From Planctomycetaceae bacterium (lineage in GTDB: Bacteria; Planctomycetota; Planctomycetia; Planctomycetales; Planctomycetaceae), in NCBI GenBank assembly GCA_019636285.1, contig JAHBXV010000001.1:1-64000 (forward strand): a DNA stretch of 64,000 nucleotides. Reading direction: 5' to 3'. The stretch's first letter is position 1, and every line of letters starts with the position of its first letter. Below are positions 46,759 to 54,890 of the stretch, piece by piece. The notes beneath the pieces were generated by a model. The model ran no database searches. It was given only the letters and a program-made list of their open reading frames with translations, and was not told where the DNA came from. The position numbers were made by a program, and so were the translations under genes.

Positions 46759-48103
46759 CCGTTGCCGACATGACGTAGCTCACACCGGCGCCGCCGCCGC
46801 AGCAGTTGTCGGTATCTGTCCATGAGACAGACGGGAATGTGATAATCAGCGGGCTAACAGACGTCACGCTCCCGGTCAGTGTCGGAAGCCCTTGGCAAGA
46901 TACGTTGGGCTGCAACTGCCATGAGTTGCTCGAACAGGTAAGGATTGCCTGCGGGACGCAACCGGATCCGTTGGCATCCCAAATCGAGCCCGAGACACCC
47001 GCCAGCGGGATTTCGCAGTCGAACGCCGCACAGTCCGACACCAAATCGAGCACCAGGCTCGGATAGTCGCTAATGGTCGGACAGGCACAGCAATCCAACT
47101 CCGGCAGCGTGAACGTCAGCCAGATACCAACACACCGGCATTCCTGATTGGTGATGTCGGCTTCGCCTTGCGACACCCAACAGCCATCAATGAGGCAGAA
47201 TACTTCAACGTGCCAGTCGGTTCCGTCGCACCAACTGAGCAGACCGAGCCCACTGCCGGTCGTCCCCCAAAAGTATCCACAAGCGCCGTCAGGATCAGAG
47301 ACACCGCATGGAAGCGTCGCGTTTCTGGTGACCTGCACGCCAACTTGACCGCTGTGCTGCGGGCAGCCGGAAATAATGAATGTGAACACCCCCTCATCCC
47401 AACCGGGATCGCAGCAGGTGCATTTGTGGGCTGGGTCATTGCACGGATTGACCGTCTCTGAATCAACCGGCACAACACAGATTGAACATTGCAAATTGGC
47501 CTGCCTCAGTCCGGCGTCGATCGACTCAAGGATAAAGACGCCTTTCGAGTTCCAATCCCACGCCGCGCAGGTATAGACCGCCGTGAGCCCCTCTTGACCA
47601 ACAACCTGATCGTCGGTCGTAAGTGTGAGAATCGCGCCGCCGGTCCCGTCTGGTTCCAACTTCCACATGCGGTGAAATAGCGTTGTAAACGATTCCCAGT
47701 CGTCGACACCGGGCGAATCAACCGCACCGGCTGCTACCGCGTCCACCCATGTGCAATATGCTTGTGTGCGGTTCGCGTCGTTCACGCGAACGATGCCATT
47801 CTTGGCCGTGGTATCGCAGATCGACGGAGCCGGGCTGTCATCCACTTCCAGGGCTCGCCGCCGCCAGATTGACCAGACACAACCCACCGTGCACTCTTTG
47901 CGCAGAATGCTGCATGGCCAGAGTACGCTGGTCGACATGGGGCCTGCGCCAAGCTGGTTATGGTCGCACTCGACCAGCACGGCGTAGGCACAATGCGATG
48001 TCGGCAGGTCAGGGCAACAGATTGAATCGGCATCCGGGCTGTCTGTCGCCGTGTTCTCATGCAGACAGTTGCAGCCGTGTTTGATGCGAGAGAGGCGAGG
48101 CAT
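46748..48103 (-). CDS. Extremely cysteine-rich element protein (putative particle component)
   Basis: 451 aa with 36 Cys by my count (about 8%), distributed along the whole chain with adjacent pairs (CC) and C-x-C/C-x-x-C motifs (e.g. NPCNDPAHKCTCCDPGWDEG, ELDCCACPTISD). It is beta-rich, with many Gly/Ser/Asp/Trp and no signal peptide or membrane helix. A Shine-Dalgarno AGGAG is 9 bp before the ATG, 15 bp after the preceding stop. I do not know a family. Position between a structural-type protein and the tape measure suggests a tail or fibre protein stabilised by metal or disulfides. Confidence 0.7.
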   Translation of the reverse strand: MPRLSRIKHGCNCLHENTATDSPDADSICCPDLPTSHCAYAVLVECDHNQLGAGPMSTSVLWPCSILRKECTVGCVWSIWRRRALEVDDSPAPSICDTTAKNGIVRVNDANRTQAYCTWVDAVAAGAVDSPGVDDWESFTTLFHRMWKLEPDGTGGAILTLTTDDQVVGQEGLTAVYTCAAWDWNSKGVFILESIDAGLRQANLQCSICVVPVDSETVNPCNDPAHKCTCCDPGWDEGVFTFIISGCPQHSGQVGVQVTRNATLPCGVSDPDGACGYFWGTTGSGLGLLSWCDGTDWHVEVFCLIDGCWVSQGEADITNQECRCVGIWLTFTLPELDCCACPTISDYPSLVLDLVSDCAAFDCEIPLAGVSGSIWDANGSGCVPQAILTCSSNSWQLQPNVSCQGLPTLTGSVTSVSPLIITFPSVSWTDTDNCCGGGAGVSYVMSATVSL

Positions 48104-48118
48104 TTTCGTTGGCTCCTG

Positions 48119-49078
48119 TTAAATGACCGCCTCGGGACATGCCGTGCCCGTCACCTCAAACGATGCCGCTTGCGGACTGGTGATTTCATCCGACCCGGCG
48201 TCGAAGTTGACTTGGCAAGGCGACTCATCGAGCAGGTTGTAGGTCGTCGTCGCCGTGACCTCGATTCCTGACCCGGCAAACAGTTCGACCGTCACGGAAC
48301 CAGACGACGAATCGGCAGTCGTGACCGCGTTGCGGAAGAAGTGGCGCCCGCCGTCGAACGCCTGCCATTTGTCATCTTGTTGGTAGGCTGCAACGATGTC
48401 GCCTGTGATGTAGCAACCGCGAACGAAATCGAAATACAAATCTTCTTCGTCGCCATCCGTGCCGTCGTACAGAACCTCAGTTGCATCCGCTCCACTGGGA
48501 TGCGATCCGCGGTAAAAGGCTTCCGGTCCCGTGCCGTCAATGCGGAACAGTTTTCGAGCAGAGACCGCACCAGCGAACCGAACTACGCAATCAAGCTCAT
48601 CAGTTCCATCGGGCTTATAGAGAATCTCCAGCGGTCCCGAGTCCCATGATTGAAGAACGTATTCGCCATCGACGGCACGGGCGAACGTATGATCTGCGTC
48701 CGTGATGTTGACGAGTGCCATGCAGACGCCCGACACTTGGGCGGTCTCAACCTCCTCATTGAGGGCCGGACCTTTCAGGATGCCGAACCGGCAATCGGGC
48801 TCGGGCTCCTTGCCATCGAGCCAGATACTCTCATCGGTCACCTTCTCGATCACTTTGCCGTCGATCCGCAGAATCTCACCCTTGCGGCGGGATTCGCCAG
48901 ACGAGTTGCGGAGCTTCAACAGGTCGGTCGCACGAGCCCGCGTTGGCGATGGTGTGGAACTGCTGAGGCGCTGATTCGCGAACGATTGTCCGGCGTCGAT
49001 CATGTTGTTCCAGATGGTTGCCGGAACAGACTTGATAACCGAGCCAGCGGATACTTTTCCCGAGTTGTCGGCGGTCAT
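48119..49078 (-). CDS. Putative structural protein of the element
   Basis: 319 aa. It starts MTADNSGKVSAGSVIKSVPA (helical), followed by a repetitive beta-rich body with many Asp/Gly turns (VLYDGTDGDEEDLYFDFVRG, SSGSVTVELFAGSGIEVTAT). The composition suits a tail fibre or capsid-associated beta-protein. No domain assigned. Its ATG overlaps the preceding gene stop by 4 bp, and the cysteine-rich gene follows after 15 bp. Confidence 0.65.
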   Translation of the reverse strand: MTADNSGKVSAGSVIKSVPATIWNNMIDAGQSFANQRLSSSTPSPTRARATDLLKLRNSSGESRRKGEILRIDGKVIEKVTDESIWLDGKEPEPDCRFGILKGPALNEEVETAQVSGVCMALVNITDADHTFARAVDGEYVLQSWDSGPLEILYKPDGTDELDCVVRFAGAVSARKLFRIDGTGPEAFYRGSHPSGADATEVLYDGTDGDEEDLYFDFVRGCYITGDIVAAYQQDDKWQAFDGGRHFFRNAVTTADSSSGSVTVELFAGSGIEVTATTTYNLLDESPCQVNFDAGSDEITSPQAASFEVTGTACPEAVI

Positions 49079-49293
49079 AAACTGGTCCTCTTAGAAAGAG
49101 TTTGGATTCGCGCCCGGACATGACACCCGGCCGCGAAGGATTGCAGGTCGTTCAGACCGGCCACGTCAGTACGGTTGATCCGAAGTCGCGCGATTGCCGA
49201 TTGCAGCAACCGGAGCGCCTCGTCTTTCTCTTCTTCGGTCGCGGACTCGGGAAGCGGCAGATTCAGTTTTGCTTGTAGTTCAGGGGTCATCAT
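49075..49293 (-). CDS. Small helical element protein
   Basis: 72 aa, mostly alpha-helical (PESATEEEKDEALRLLQSAI). ATGA overlaps on both sides with its neighbours show that it is a genuine translated gene in the late operon. Function unknown. Confidence 0.6.
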   Translation of the reverse strand: MMTPELQAKLNLPLPESATEEEKDEALRLLQSAIARLRINRTDVAGLNDLQSFAAGCHVRARIQTLSKRTSL

Positions 49294-49730
49294 GCGGCAG
49301 CCTGAAAAGCGTCAAGGTTTTCGAGCAGTTCAAGAATGGCCGCCTGTTCTTCGCCTGGGCTGCATCGGCCACCGGTCAGCCGCTCGCGCAGGCTTTGTGT
49401 GTTCACTGCATAAAGCAGTTCATCGAGAAATGCCGTCTTCCATGCTGCCAGCCGTTCGCGAACTTCGGTCTCAACCGAGAGCTTCGGAACCAACCGATCC
49501 AATAGCGTGCGGGCAGCCACGGCATCGCCCAACTTGGCCTGCGTGAGCAAGGCTTTCCCCAGATCGGCGACGTCCCGTGCAGTGACCGCGTTTTCGAGTG
49601 CCTTGCGGGCCTCCGCTGATCGTGTGCTCCGGCCGGCCGCTGCTTGATTGCCGCTGACGAACCGGCCATTGGGGTCGCGGTCGTGTCCGTTCACGTCCGT
49701 TGAAACGGTCGTTAAATCTTGCTTACCCAT
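49290..49730 (-). CDS. Element protein resembling terminase-small-type DNA-binding proteins
   Basis: 146 aa. The N-terminal motif DPNGRFVSGNQAAAGRSTRS resembles the 'GRFxxGNxxxxGR' start of DUF5681/small-terminase-like proteins. A helical C-terminus (about 45-146) follows. If correct it could recognise packaging DNA, but no large terminase is found beside it. Its stop overlaps the next ATG by 4 bp. Low-certainty functional call; the gene itself is well supported by coupling. Confidence 0.55.
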   Translation of the reverse strand: MGKQDLTTVSTDVNGHDRDPNGRFVSGNQAAAGRSTRSAEARKALENAVTARDVADLGKALLTQAKLGDAVAARTLLDRLVPKLSVETEVRERLAAWKTAFLDELLYAVNTQSLRERLTGGRCSPGEEQAAILELLENLDAFQAAA

Positions 49731-49814
49731 CTTAACTGCTCCAAAGTGATTTCGAGATTACGGTGTGTGTGTGGGAATTATCCGGTCGGAAATTGCGGGC
49801 TGCGCGAGGCAGCG

Positions 49815-49830
49815 CCGGAAGAACCTAACC
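49815..49830 (+). repeat. Third copy of CCGGAAGAACCTAACC
   Basis: It is identical to the inverted pair at 43139-43154 and 43326-43341, and is followed by CCAGCGGGGTAGC. It lies in the 176-bp gap between the HExxH gene and the terminase-small-like gene. Confidence 0.8.
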
Positions 49831-49906
49831 CCAGCGGGGTAGCTAGGGGCCACCCAGCGAGCGCCGCCGAAGGAAATAAACGGCGCCCGCCAGGTGACCG
49901 CCTCGA

Positions 49907-50899
49907 CTATCGCGTGAACAACTCATCGAATGCCGCTGGTGCGGGCAGGTCCACAATCGTCGACACGAACAACGGCGCGAGTCGTGCGGGCTCATCGCCG
50001 AGCGCCATCAATACCTTGAATGGCGTTGGCGCGCCGTACCACTCAGCCTGCCAGAGCATGCCAGACGGAAACCAGAACTCGGGATGGAGAGCTAGAAGCC
50101 GTTTCCAGTAATGGATAGCGGCCCGCGCGAACTTCACAGAATGCAGGGGGTCGTATTCCATCGGCACGCGGGGATTCTCGGCCGAACGGGCAATCGTCTG
50201 TCGCTCTCGCTCCACTCGCTCGACTGGGACGTCTTCCGCCGCCTGTTCATGATCGAAGCCCCATTCCGCATAATGTGCTAACTCGTGGCATAGGATGGCC
50301 AGCGTCGTCGACCGATCACCGGGGTCAAGGTCATCGACGTAAAAAGCGGGACGCCTGCCATCCCATCGACCAGCCGCCTGCAATTCGTCCTGGGCCAGCA
50401 TGTCGAGCACTTGCCCGTACATACCGCCGGTCATCTCGCTACCGAATTGGAAGCCGTCGCTCGCCGTGAGAACGTAAGCCGGATGGCCGGTCAGTTTGGC
50501 TGCGATCCCTTCCAATTCCTCGCGCGTCAATGTCTCCGGGGGTTCCGCAGAGTCGTCGTCGTCATCGTCTTCCGAATCTTCGTCGTCCTCATCTTCGGAC
50601 GGTTCCGCCGCGAAGCCCCGGATGGCCACGGGCTGCGTTGCTGTGTCGTCGCTCACCCGCTGATACCATCGCTCGCCACCGCCGTCGACGCGCCACGGAA
50701 CCCAACAATCGCCCGCCACTCCAACCCCTTCGATCTGTTGTTCGGTCAGTTGTGACGCTGGCAGGTATCGCGGCTGCTCGCTGGCCTGATGCGCCGCCGT
50801 GGCGTTAGTTCCCGCCGTCGATCGGTCATCGGGCGGAACTCCGAAAATTGCCCGTCGTAGATTCATCGCCATGTCGATTCCCTTCTGTAGAAATGTCAT
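49907..50899 (-). CDS. HExxH metallopeptidase-like element protein with an acidic tract
   Basis: 330 aa. Zinc-peptidase-type motif HELAHYAEWGF preceded by STTLAIL (about 203-217). A highly acidic run (SEDEDDEDSEDDDDDDS, about 100-116) separates it from a small N-terminal domain. The C-terminal third (HSVKFARAAIHYWKRLLALH) is helical. A third zinc ligand cannot be assigned by eye. In phages such a protein may process a structural protein or act on the host envelope; the lack of a signal peptide favours the former. It is followed by a 176-bp gap, unlike its tightly packed neighbours. Confidence 0.65.
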   Translation of the reverse strand: MTFLQKGIDMAMNLRRAIFGVPPDDRSTAGTNATAAHQASEQPRYLPASQLTEQQIEGVGVAGDCWVPWRVDGGGERWYQRVSDDTATQPVAIRGFAAEPSEDEDDEDSEDDDDDDSAEPPETLTREELEGIAAKLTGHPAYVLTASDGFQFGSEMTGGMYGQVLDMLAQDELQAAGRWDGRRPAFYVDDLDPGDRSTTLAILCHELAHYAEWGFDHEQAAEDVPVERVERERQTIARSAENPRVPMEYDPLHSVKFARAAIHYWKRLLALHPEFWFPSGMLWQAEWYGAPTPFKVLMALGDEPARLAPLFVSTIVDLPAPAAFDELFTR

Positions 50900-50935
50900 C
50901 GTTCGTCCGATCCTGATTCGTTGGTCATCGGCGGG

Positions 50936-51655
50936 TTAAAACGCCGTATCGGTCTGGAGATTCTCGCGGGCCGTGTTTTGAACAGCCTTTGCGGCATCCC
51001 ACGCGCGGTGCAAATCGATCAGCGTGCTTTCGGCCGCAGTCCGCTCGCCGCGCAGCCGTTCCAGTCGCGAGGTTTCGCCGGTCAGTTGTGCGGGGGTAAT
51101 GCCCCGAGCCCGTTCGCTGGCAATGTGCGCCGCGAGTTGCTCGATTTGCCGGGTAACCCGCCGGATGGCCTGATCGGTCTCGTCCACCTTCAGACGGGCG
51201 GTTTCGGCAGCGCGAGCAGCCCGGTTGTACTCGTCTTTCAGCGGTCCGACTGCCGTTTGTTGCAGATCCTGTGCAGCCGTGCGGCCAGCTTGTTCAACAT
51301 CCAGGAGCCGTCGCACCTCATGTTGCAACGGAACCACGCTTTCGCGATGCGACTGAACGGCCCGTTCGAGCGCCGCGTCAGCGTCGGTAATTTGCTGGGA
51401 GACGGCTGCCCGTTCAGCCACGGCGGCAACGCCAGCTTGAACGTCAGCGACCAGACGGCGGCGGCGGTGAAGGGTTTGGACGTCGTTGCGCAAATCAGCG
51501 GGCGACTTGTGGGCCGCTTCGAGCACGTCGACGACTTCATCGGGGGCGGGGTCGCCGCCGTCAGCGACCTCGATCACTAGTTCGCGATATCGCGCAGCCC
51601 GTTCCGCTTCGCGGGCGCCGGCCAGTTGAGAAACTTTCGACAGCAGATCAGTCAT
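50936..51655 (-). CDS. Coiled-coil element protein (scaffold-like)
   Basis: 239 aa from the Met at 51655 (MTDLLSKVSQLAGAREAERA); 22 upstream codons lack support. Nearly all of it is Ala/Arg/Glu-rich heptad sequence typical of scaffolding or tail-associated coiled coils. It is the first gene downstream of the GTACGG/CCGTAC cluster at 51807-51869 and hence may start the late transcription unit. No enzymatic motif. Confidence 0.6.
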   Translation of the reverse strand: MTDLLSKVSQLAGAREAERAARYRELVIEVADGGDPAPDEVVDVLEAAHKSPADLRNDVQTLHRRRRLVADVQAGVAAVAERAAVSQQITDADAALERAVQSHRESVVPLQHEVRRLLDVEQAGRTAAQDLQQTAVGPLKDEYNRAARAAETARLKVDETDQAIRRVTRQIEQLAAHIASERARGITPAQLTGETSRLERLRGERTAAESTLIDLHRAWDAAKAVQNTARENLQTDTAF

Positions 51656-51806
51656 GGTCAATTCCTTCGATTGGGGTTCTGAAAGTGAGATTCGGTTCGG
51701 TCCTATGTTCGCTTCGGTCATCGGGTCGAGTCGGTCAGGTCATCTTTGCGGCACCTCCGAGCCGCCTTGGGTTTCCCGGTCTAATCCGGCAGACAGACGG
51801 GGTATG

Positions 51807-51869
51807 GGGGTACGGCCCCCCCTTATAGGGGCCGTCCGTACCCCGTACGGTCAGGGGGGTACGCCGTAC
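51807..51869. promoter_or_regulatory. GTACGG/CCGTAC box cluster with nested hairpins (candidate early/late control site)
   Basis: GGGGTACGG (51807-51815) pairs with CCGTACCCC (51836-51844). A competing stem is ACGGCCCC (51812-51819) with GGGGCCGT (51828-51835). GTACGG at 51845-51850 (within palindrome CCGTACGG, 51843-51850) pairs with CCGTAC (51864-51869). In all, four boxes lie in 63 bp, between the RepA-like gene and the first gene of the following unit, where a repressor or antiterminator would act. Confidence 0.7.
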
Positions 51870-51895
51870 AGACGACCCGACGACGTAACAACTGT

Positions 51896-53365
51896 TCATG
51901 CTCGCGACCCCATCAGATAGTCCGCGAGTCGATAGGTCACACACTGGTTGCCACGAACGTTTGACTCTTGCTTTGAGACTCGCCCGTCCTGTTCCATCTG
52001 GGCGATGATCCGCAACGCCCGGTCGCGGCTGAATCCGGTTTCCTCACGGATTTTGGTTAGCGTCAGTTCGCCACCAGCCAGTCGAATCTTCTCAACAATC
52101 TGCCCGGCCGCTTCGCCATCCTTGTTCGCCTGCCGTTGCTCTTGCTTCGTCGGCAGCCGCTTCAACTGGTTCGGGTCGCAATCATCAGCGGGCGACCACA
52201 GCGGATACGTCCACGCCAAGCAAAACGGCTCAACTGGTGCGAATGACCGGACCGCCGCGTCGACCACTACCACGTCCTCGGCTTCATGGGGCCGCACGAC
52301 GACGTGAGCGTCGACGGCTCGCGCCATCGCTCCGGCCCCGCTTCCCACGTCCACGACGTCTTTGTCGGACTGGCCGCCCTTGCTCGCATGGTGGACGAGC
52401 AGGTAAGCCGCTCCAGTCTCACGAGCCATCGTGTCAATTGTGTTGTAGACGACCTTCATGTCGTCGTTGCTGTTCTCTTGAGTGCCGCCGAGCAGCACGC
52501 GGTACAGGGCGTCGATAATCACCAAGAGGTAAGGCTCGCTTGCCCGGCGAACCATCTTCCCGATTTCTTCCAGCCCCATGAGGCGCCCGCGCAGCGACAC
52601 CACGTCCAGCCGTCCAGTCAGGTCATCGACCGACAGTCCCATCGCCTGGGCCACGGTTGAAATACGGCTCGCCAACACCTCGGGATGTAACTCGTTATCC
52701 ACGAGCAGCACTCGACCGGGAGCGCAGTTGTAGCGGCCCCATAGCTGCCGACCCGTCGCAACCGAAATTGCGATGCCGTACGTCATGAAGCTTTTGCCGA
52801 CCTTCGATTTCGCATTCAGACTGCCCGTCTCGCCTTGGCGAATAACCCCGTCGATCACCGGGCGCCGGAGCGTCGGGTAATCCTGCACCAGCTTCGACAG
52901 CGTCATCGGGGCCACGCGGGCTTTGCCGACCCCTTCATTCTCCAGGTCGTCACACAATCGCCGGAGTTCGGCGACAGCTTCGTCGACGTCGATGTCGGGT
53001 CGTGTCTGCTGTGCCAACCGCTCGACCAGCCGTCGCCGTCGCCACGCCTTGCGGACCAATGCCCAATTGCCAGCCGCCTGACCCGTCAGCAATTCACCAT
53101 TGAGCAGCGTTGCCGCGAGTGTTGAACCCTCATGGTGACTCAATGGGCGTTCAGGAATCGAGTCGGAAGCCTCTTGCAGTTCCCAAATGCTGATGGGTCG
53201 GTCGTCACCATGCTGGCGATAGACGAACCGCGCGAGCAGCAGTAAGTCGCGTGCAGCCGGATCGGTGATCGCAACCGGCTCAACACTGAGTTCGTCGATC
53301 AGCCTCGGGCAGAACACCAGCGCGGCCACGAGATTGCATTCCGCCTGTGTCAGATTATTCGCCAC
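51896..53365 (-). CDS. RepA-like AAA/RecA-fold ATPase with C-terminal winged helix
   Basis: 489 aa from a GTG at 53365 (VANNLTQAECNLVAALVF), which overlaps the stop of the preceding small gene by 11 bp; the frame is open upstream, but that stretch overlaps a coding gene. An N-terminal domain is followed by an ATPase core: Walker A NAKSKVGKSF, VLLVDNELH, Walker B YLLVIIDALYRVL, and a sensor region YLLVHHASKGG. This matches plasmid RepA/DnaB-like hexameric helicases. A C-terminal winged helix (about 415-485, ELTLTKIREETGFSRDRALR) could read DNA. It is probably the replication initiator or helicase of the element. Confidence 0.82.
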   Translation of the reverse strand: MANNLTQAECNLVAALVFCPRLIDELSVEPVAITDPAARDLLLLARFVYRQHGDDRPISIWELQEASDSIPERPLSHHEGSTLAATLLNGELLTGQAAGNWALVRKAWRRRRLVERLAQQTRPDIDVDEAVAELRRLCDDLENEGVGKARVAPMTLSKLVQDYPTLRRPVIDGVIRQGETGSLNAKSKVGKSFMTYGIAISVATGRQLWGRYNCAPGRVLLVDNELHPEVLASRISTVAQAMGLSVDDLTGRLDVVSLRGRLMGLEEIGKMVRRASEPYLLVIIDALYRVLLGGTQENSNDDMKVVYNTIDTMARETGAAYLLVHHASKGGQSDKDVVDVGSGAGAMARAVDAHVVVRPHEAEDVVVVDAAVRSFAPVEPFCLAWTYPLWSPADDCDPNQLKRLPTKQEQRQANKDGEAAGQIVEKIRLAGGELTLTKIREETGFSRDRALRIIAQMEQDGRVSKQESNVRGNQCVTYRLADYLMGSRA

Positions 53366-53543
53366 CGGGATTGCCCTCCCGCGTGATCGATAGGGGGCGA
53401 AAACCGCTGTGTTTGAGAAGAATCCGCAGGGCCTCAAGCCGTTGCTGTAACGGCTTGCCATTCCATCGCGGATAAGTGGCAACCCGAATGTCGATCACCT
53501 CGGGCGTGTCGTCCGCTTCTTGCGTCGCCTTAATCATCGCCAA
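53355..53543 (-). CDS. Small coupled element protein
   Basis: 62 aa. It contains DIRVATYPRWNGKPLQQRLE and LKHSGFRPLSITREGN. It overlaps the upstream gene by 10 bp and the RepA-like start by 11 bp, both as translational-coupling arrangements. Function unknown. Confidence 0.55.
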   Translation of the reverse strand: MAMIKATQEADDTPEVIDIRVATYPRWNGKPLQQRLEALRILLKHSGFRPLSITREGNPGGE

Positions 53544-53737
53544 CCGCCTTTCTTCTGGACGGTCGCGAGCAGCGCATCAGCCGCCGACCAGACGTCTGAA
53601 ATCTGGTCCTGTCGCGCGGTCTGTAGCCATCGCGTCACGATTTCTGCCGGGTTCGGAGCCGTCGTGAGAACAGCCAGGGCGTCGACGTCGTCGGTCTGGT
53701 CGCAAGCTGGGTCGAACAGGGATCGGGTCTGGCTCAT
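53534..53737 (-). CDS. Small coupled element protein
   Basis: 67 aa, mildly acidic N-terminus (MSQTRSLFDPACDQTDDVDA) and a helical C-terminus with several tryptophans. It overlaps its neighbours on both sides (4 and 10 bp). No family recognised. Confidence 0.55.
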   Translation of the reverse strand: MSQTRSLFDPACDQTDDVDALAVLTTAPNPAEIVTRWLQTARQDQISDVWSAADALLATVQKKGGWR

Positions 53738-53916
53738 CGGGCCACCCCCAATCGCCGGAGAAGCCTTACAAAACGGCCTGCCAGTGAAACGGGGCCGCGT
53801 GACTCGGTCGCGAGCCCGCAGCGTAGGCGGGCCGCGTGATAGGCGAGTTCAAGACGTTCGCGATCGTCTGGTGGCAAACCCGGATTGCCTGCCGTGGCAA
53901 TTGTGCTACGATTCAT
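53734..53916 (-). CDS. Small basic coupled element protein
   Basis: 60 aa, basic, helical (RLELAYHAARLRCGLA, RFVRLLRRLGVAR). Its stop overlaps the next ATG (ATGA). First gene of the run leading into the RepA-like gene. Function unknown. Confidence 0.5.
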   Translation of the reverse strand: MNRSTIATAGNPGLPPDDRERLELAYHAARLRCGLATESRGPVSLAGRFVRLLRRLGVAR

Positions 53917-53976
53917 TTCGTTGTCCTTCGAGAATGCCCGCGAACCATGCTCCCCAGCCGGTCGCGGGCGTTTTTG

Positions 53977-54366
53977 TTACCACTCCAGCGCAAGTTCGGC
54001 CTCTTCTTCGCACTCACGGTCCATCGCCACATGGAAAGCGTTGTTCCATGCCTGCGGGTCCGGTTGCTGGGCAATCCAGGCTTGCAGCTCTTCAAGAATC
54101 GAATCCGCGAACTCGCGGTCGGCGCCATCGCAGACCAGTGACAAATCGAGAGCACAACTCGCCACGCCTGCGGCCTCGTCGAAGCACTCGCCAAAGTTGG
54201 ATTCCTCTGGTCGCTCGCCCGTCTGCTGCAATTCGTAGGCGGCCTGCATCCTGTGCAGAGACTTCCGATATTCGGCCAAGCCGCGTTGCGGCGTCATGGT
54301 CGGGTCATCGACATGCGCGAACTGGAGACGTTCGCCAGGGGGCTGAATCAGTGTCAGTGTGGGCAT
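53977..54366 (-). CDS. Acidic element protein of unknown function
   Basis: 129 aa from the Met at 54366 (MPTLTLIQPPGERLQFAHVD); 73 further open codons upstream, Arg/Pro-rich, overlap the downstream part of the HTH gene region and are rejected. Acidic and helical (REFADSILEELQAWIAQQPD). No motif recognised. Its acidic character is compatible with a DNA mimic or anti-host factor, but this is speculative. Confidence 0.55.
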   Translation of the reverse strand: MPTLTLIQPPGERLQFAHVDDPTMTPQRGLAEYRKSLHRMQAAYELQQTGERPEESNFGECFDEAAGVASCALDLSLVCDGADREFADSILEELQAWIAQQPDPQAWNNAFHVAMDRECEEEAELALEW

Positions 54367-54421
54367 GGTCGGTTCCTTCGGTTGAGAGTTGAGCCCGGCC
54401 GCGACATTGCGACGGGGCTGG

Positions 54422-54688
54422 TTAAACCCATTCCTTCGATGTCGCGATTTGCTTTCGCCTGGGCTTCGCGGCCTGGGCCTGCTGGGCTGCCGCTGGACGA
54501 TTGCCACGAGTCGCGAGAAAGGCGTCAAAATCCTCGGGCAAGATTCGCCACCGTGGCTTTTTGCCGCCTGGGGTTCGGCAGACATTCGTGGCCGCGAGTT
54601 GCTTCGAGACGATCCAGTACTTCACCGTCTCAATGTCGACTTGCTTGGCCTCGGCAATCTGCTGGACGGTCAGCGCGTCTTTCAGCAC
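54422..54688 (-). CDS. Excisionase-like / MerR-type helix-turn-helix protein
   Basis: 88 aa from a GTG at 54688 which overlaps the preceding stop by 7 bp. The HTH is LTVQQIAEAKQVDIETVKYW, a domain-17/AlpA-like or excisionase fold, with a wing (CRTPGGKKPRWRILPEDFDAFL) and a basic tail. Such proteins direct excision or regulate the integrase. Position between the integrase side and the replication genes fits. Confidence 0.72.
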   Translation of the reverse strand: MLKDALTVQQIAEAKQVDIETVKYWIVSKQLAATNVCRTPGGKKPRWRILPEDFDAFLATRGNRPAAAQQAQAAKPRRKQIATSKEWV

Positions 54689-54852
54689 GGCACCGCCTCC
54701 GTGGTTCGTGGTGGCTCACCGTAAAGCCGCTGGAGCTCCTCCCGGTCTTTCTCCAGTTGCTTCGCTTCGGCGACAATCTTGTCAGTCGATCGCAGGATGC
54801 GGGCGAGAACGACAGCTTTGTCGATCGCTTTTCGCGGGTCTGGTTGCGGCAT
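54682..54852 (-). CDS. Small helical element protein coupled to the excisionase-like gene
   Basis: 56 aa from the Met at 54852 (MPQPDPRKAIDKAVVLARIL), with the Shine-Dalgarno-like GGAG just upstream; an alternative start lies 10 codons upstream. Helical/coiled coil (EAKQLEKDREELQRLY). It overlaps the HTH gene by 7 bp. Function unknown. Confidence 0.5.
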   Translation of the reverse strand: MPQPDPRKAIDKAVVLARILRSTDKIVAEAKQLEKDREELQRLYGEPPRTTEAVPC

Positions 54853-54890
54853 GTTTGTCTCCTTTGAGTGCCGTACAACCAACCCGGCGA

